From positions 1 through 5,922 of the forward strand of contig JAJXXM010000287.1 in NCBI GenBank assembly GCA_021781095.1: 5,922 nt of DNA, read 5' to 3'. Shown here piece by piece: positions 5,131-5,922 of the stretch (within the stretch, counting starts at the first letter, position 1; every line of letters begins with the position of its first letter). A model generated the notes under the pieces. The model had not been told where the DNA came from, ran no database searches, and saw only the letters and a list, made by a program, of their open reading frames with translations. A program made the translations under genes and the position numbers. The DNA comes from a bacterium (GTDB taxonomy: Bacteria; Eremiobacterota; Eremiobacteria; Baltobacterales; Baltobacteraceae).

Positions 5131-5922
5131 CGTGCTCTTGATCGGCGGCTCGGGGCAACTCGGCAGCGAGATTCGTCGCCGGTGGAGCGGGGATCGCATC
5201 GTTGCGCCGGGGCACGATACCGTCGATCTCGCGGTGCCTGCCTCGATGGACGCGGCGATTGCAGGCAGCGATGCGGAAGTCGTGGTCAACTGCGCGGCGT
5301 TCCATAACGTCGATCGCTGCGAGAGCGAAGTGGAGACGGCGCTGCGCATGAATGCCGTGGCGGTGGAGCGGCTCGCCGAACTCTGCGCGCAGAGCGGGAA
5401 GCGCTTCGTAACGATCAGCACCGATTACGTTTTTGACGGTGCGACCGAATGGCCGTATAGCGAGAACGATTGCGCGCACCCGATCAGCGCCTACGGGCTC
5501 TCGAAATACGCGGGCGAGCTGCTGGTAGAGCGGCTACGCAGCGATGCGCTGGTGGTGCGGACCTGCGGCGTCTACGGCGTGCGCCCATCGGCGACGAAGG
5601 GCTACACGTTCATCGATCGCCTGATCGCGCAGGCGCGCGCCGGGGAGCGCGGGCGCGTGGTAAGCGATGTGGTTGCCTCGCCGACCTACGCCGGGCATCT
5701 CGCCGAGGCGCTGCGCGCGCTGTTGGAGACAAACGCACGCGGCGTCGTGCATGCGTGCAATGTCGGGCCGGTGAGTTGGTATGATTTTGCCGCCGAAGCG
5801 TTGCGCCAGGCGGGGATCGACGCGCCGCTCGACGCGATTAGCAGCGGCGAATGGAAGGCAGGCGCGCGCCGGCCGCGCTACTCGGCACTCGAAAACACGC
5901 GCCTGCGCGAACTGGGGATTAC
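5126..5922 (+). CDS. rfbD: dTDP-4-dehydrorhamnose reductase (RmlD/RfbD), 3' end beyond the window
   Basis: This cytoplasmic SDR-family enzyme reduces dTDP-4-dehydro-L-rhamnose to dTDP-L-rhamnose with NAD(P)H, the last step of the pathway whose preceding step is RmlC (247-777). The 265 codons present include the Rossmann nucleotide-binding motif GGSGQLG (7-13), VVNCAAFHNVDRCE (53-66; classical NxAAYTxVDxAE), STDYVFDG (98-105), and PISAYGLSKYAGE (119-131) with catalytic Y123 and K127. Also present are RTCGVYG (145-151), DVVASPTYAGHLA (181-193) and RPRYSALENTRL (249-260), the last matching the substrate-domain RPxxSxLD region. The family is usually about 290 residues, so roughly 25-30 are missing at the edge. 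The ATG overlaps the upstream TGA (TGATG). No Shine-Dalgarno lies within 20 nt upstream, so translation probably depends on coupling. G+C returns to about 70% here. Confidence 0.93.
   Translation, partial: MRVLLIGGSGQLGSEIRRRWSGDRIVAPGHDTVDLAVPASMDAAIAGSDAEVVVNCAAFHNVDRCESEVETALRMNAVAVERLAELCAQSGKRFVTISTDYVFDGATEWPYSENDCAHPISAYGLSKYAGELLVERLRSDALVVRTCGVYGVRPSATKGYTFIDRLIAQARAGERGRVVSDVVASPTYAGHLAEALRALLETNARGVVHACNVGPVSWYDFAAEALRQAGIDAPLDAISSGEWKAGARRPRYSALENTRLRELGI

Overview
This is a GC-rich bacterial window (hand-counted sample lines in the main genes are near 70% G+C). It looks like part of a cell-surface glycan locus carrying dTDP-L-rhamnose genes. The lineage is uncertain. The N-terminal beta-rich module of the large lipoprotein resembles what I remember from Candidatus Eremiobacterota (WPS-2/Vulcanimicrobiota) genomes. 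This is a tentative guess from memory, not a search result.

Layout. Positions 1-240 hold a non-coding array of four 55-bp tandem repeats, each with a REP-like hairpin. On the minus strand lie a large secreted lipoprotein with a GH64-like beta-1,3-glucanase fold (817-3000) and, 39 bp downstream of it, an RmlC-type dTDP-4-dehydrorhamnose 3,5-epimerase (247-777). A 117-bp divergent intergenic region (3001-3117) separates them from the plus-strand genes. These are a Wzx-like polysaccharide flippase (3118-4398), a small DUF4160-DUF2442 gene pair (4450-5126), and an RmlD-type dTDP-4-dehydrorhamnose reductase (5126 to the window edge, 3' end missing).

How the genes fit. RmlC and RmlD catalyse the last two steps of dTDP-L-rhamnose synthesis. 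A Wzx-like flippase would move a lipid-linked rhamnose-containing glycan across the inner membrane. The lipoprotein may act on, or bind, polysaccharide at the cell surface. The RmlA and RmlB genes are not in this window.

Most interesting feature. The DUF4160-DUF2442 pair sits between the flippase and rfbD and looks inserted. It has lower G+C (about 47-53% in sampled lines). It has its own promoter with a perfect TATAAT box that predicts a leaderless mRNA, and a palindrome covers the -35/-10 spacer. An exact 11-bp direct repeat (CGCCTGATGCG) bounds it on both sides. Each repeat copy contains a TGATG stop/start overlap, so removing one repeat plus the cassette would fuse flippase stop to rfbD start. 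The left copy still has an ideal GGAGG 8 nt before its ATG, which now opens a dead 14-codon frame; the present rfbD start has no Shine-Dalgarno sequence. This reads as a toxin-antitoxin-like cassette inserted precisely at a translational-coupling junction.
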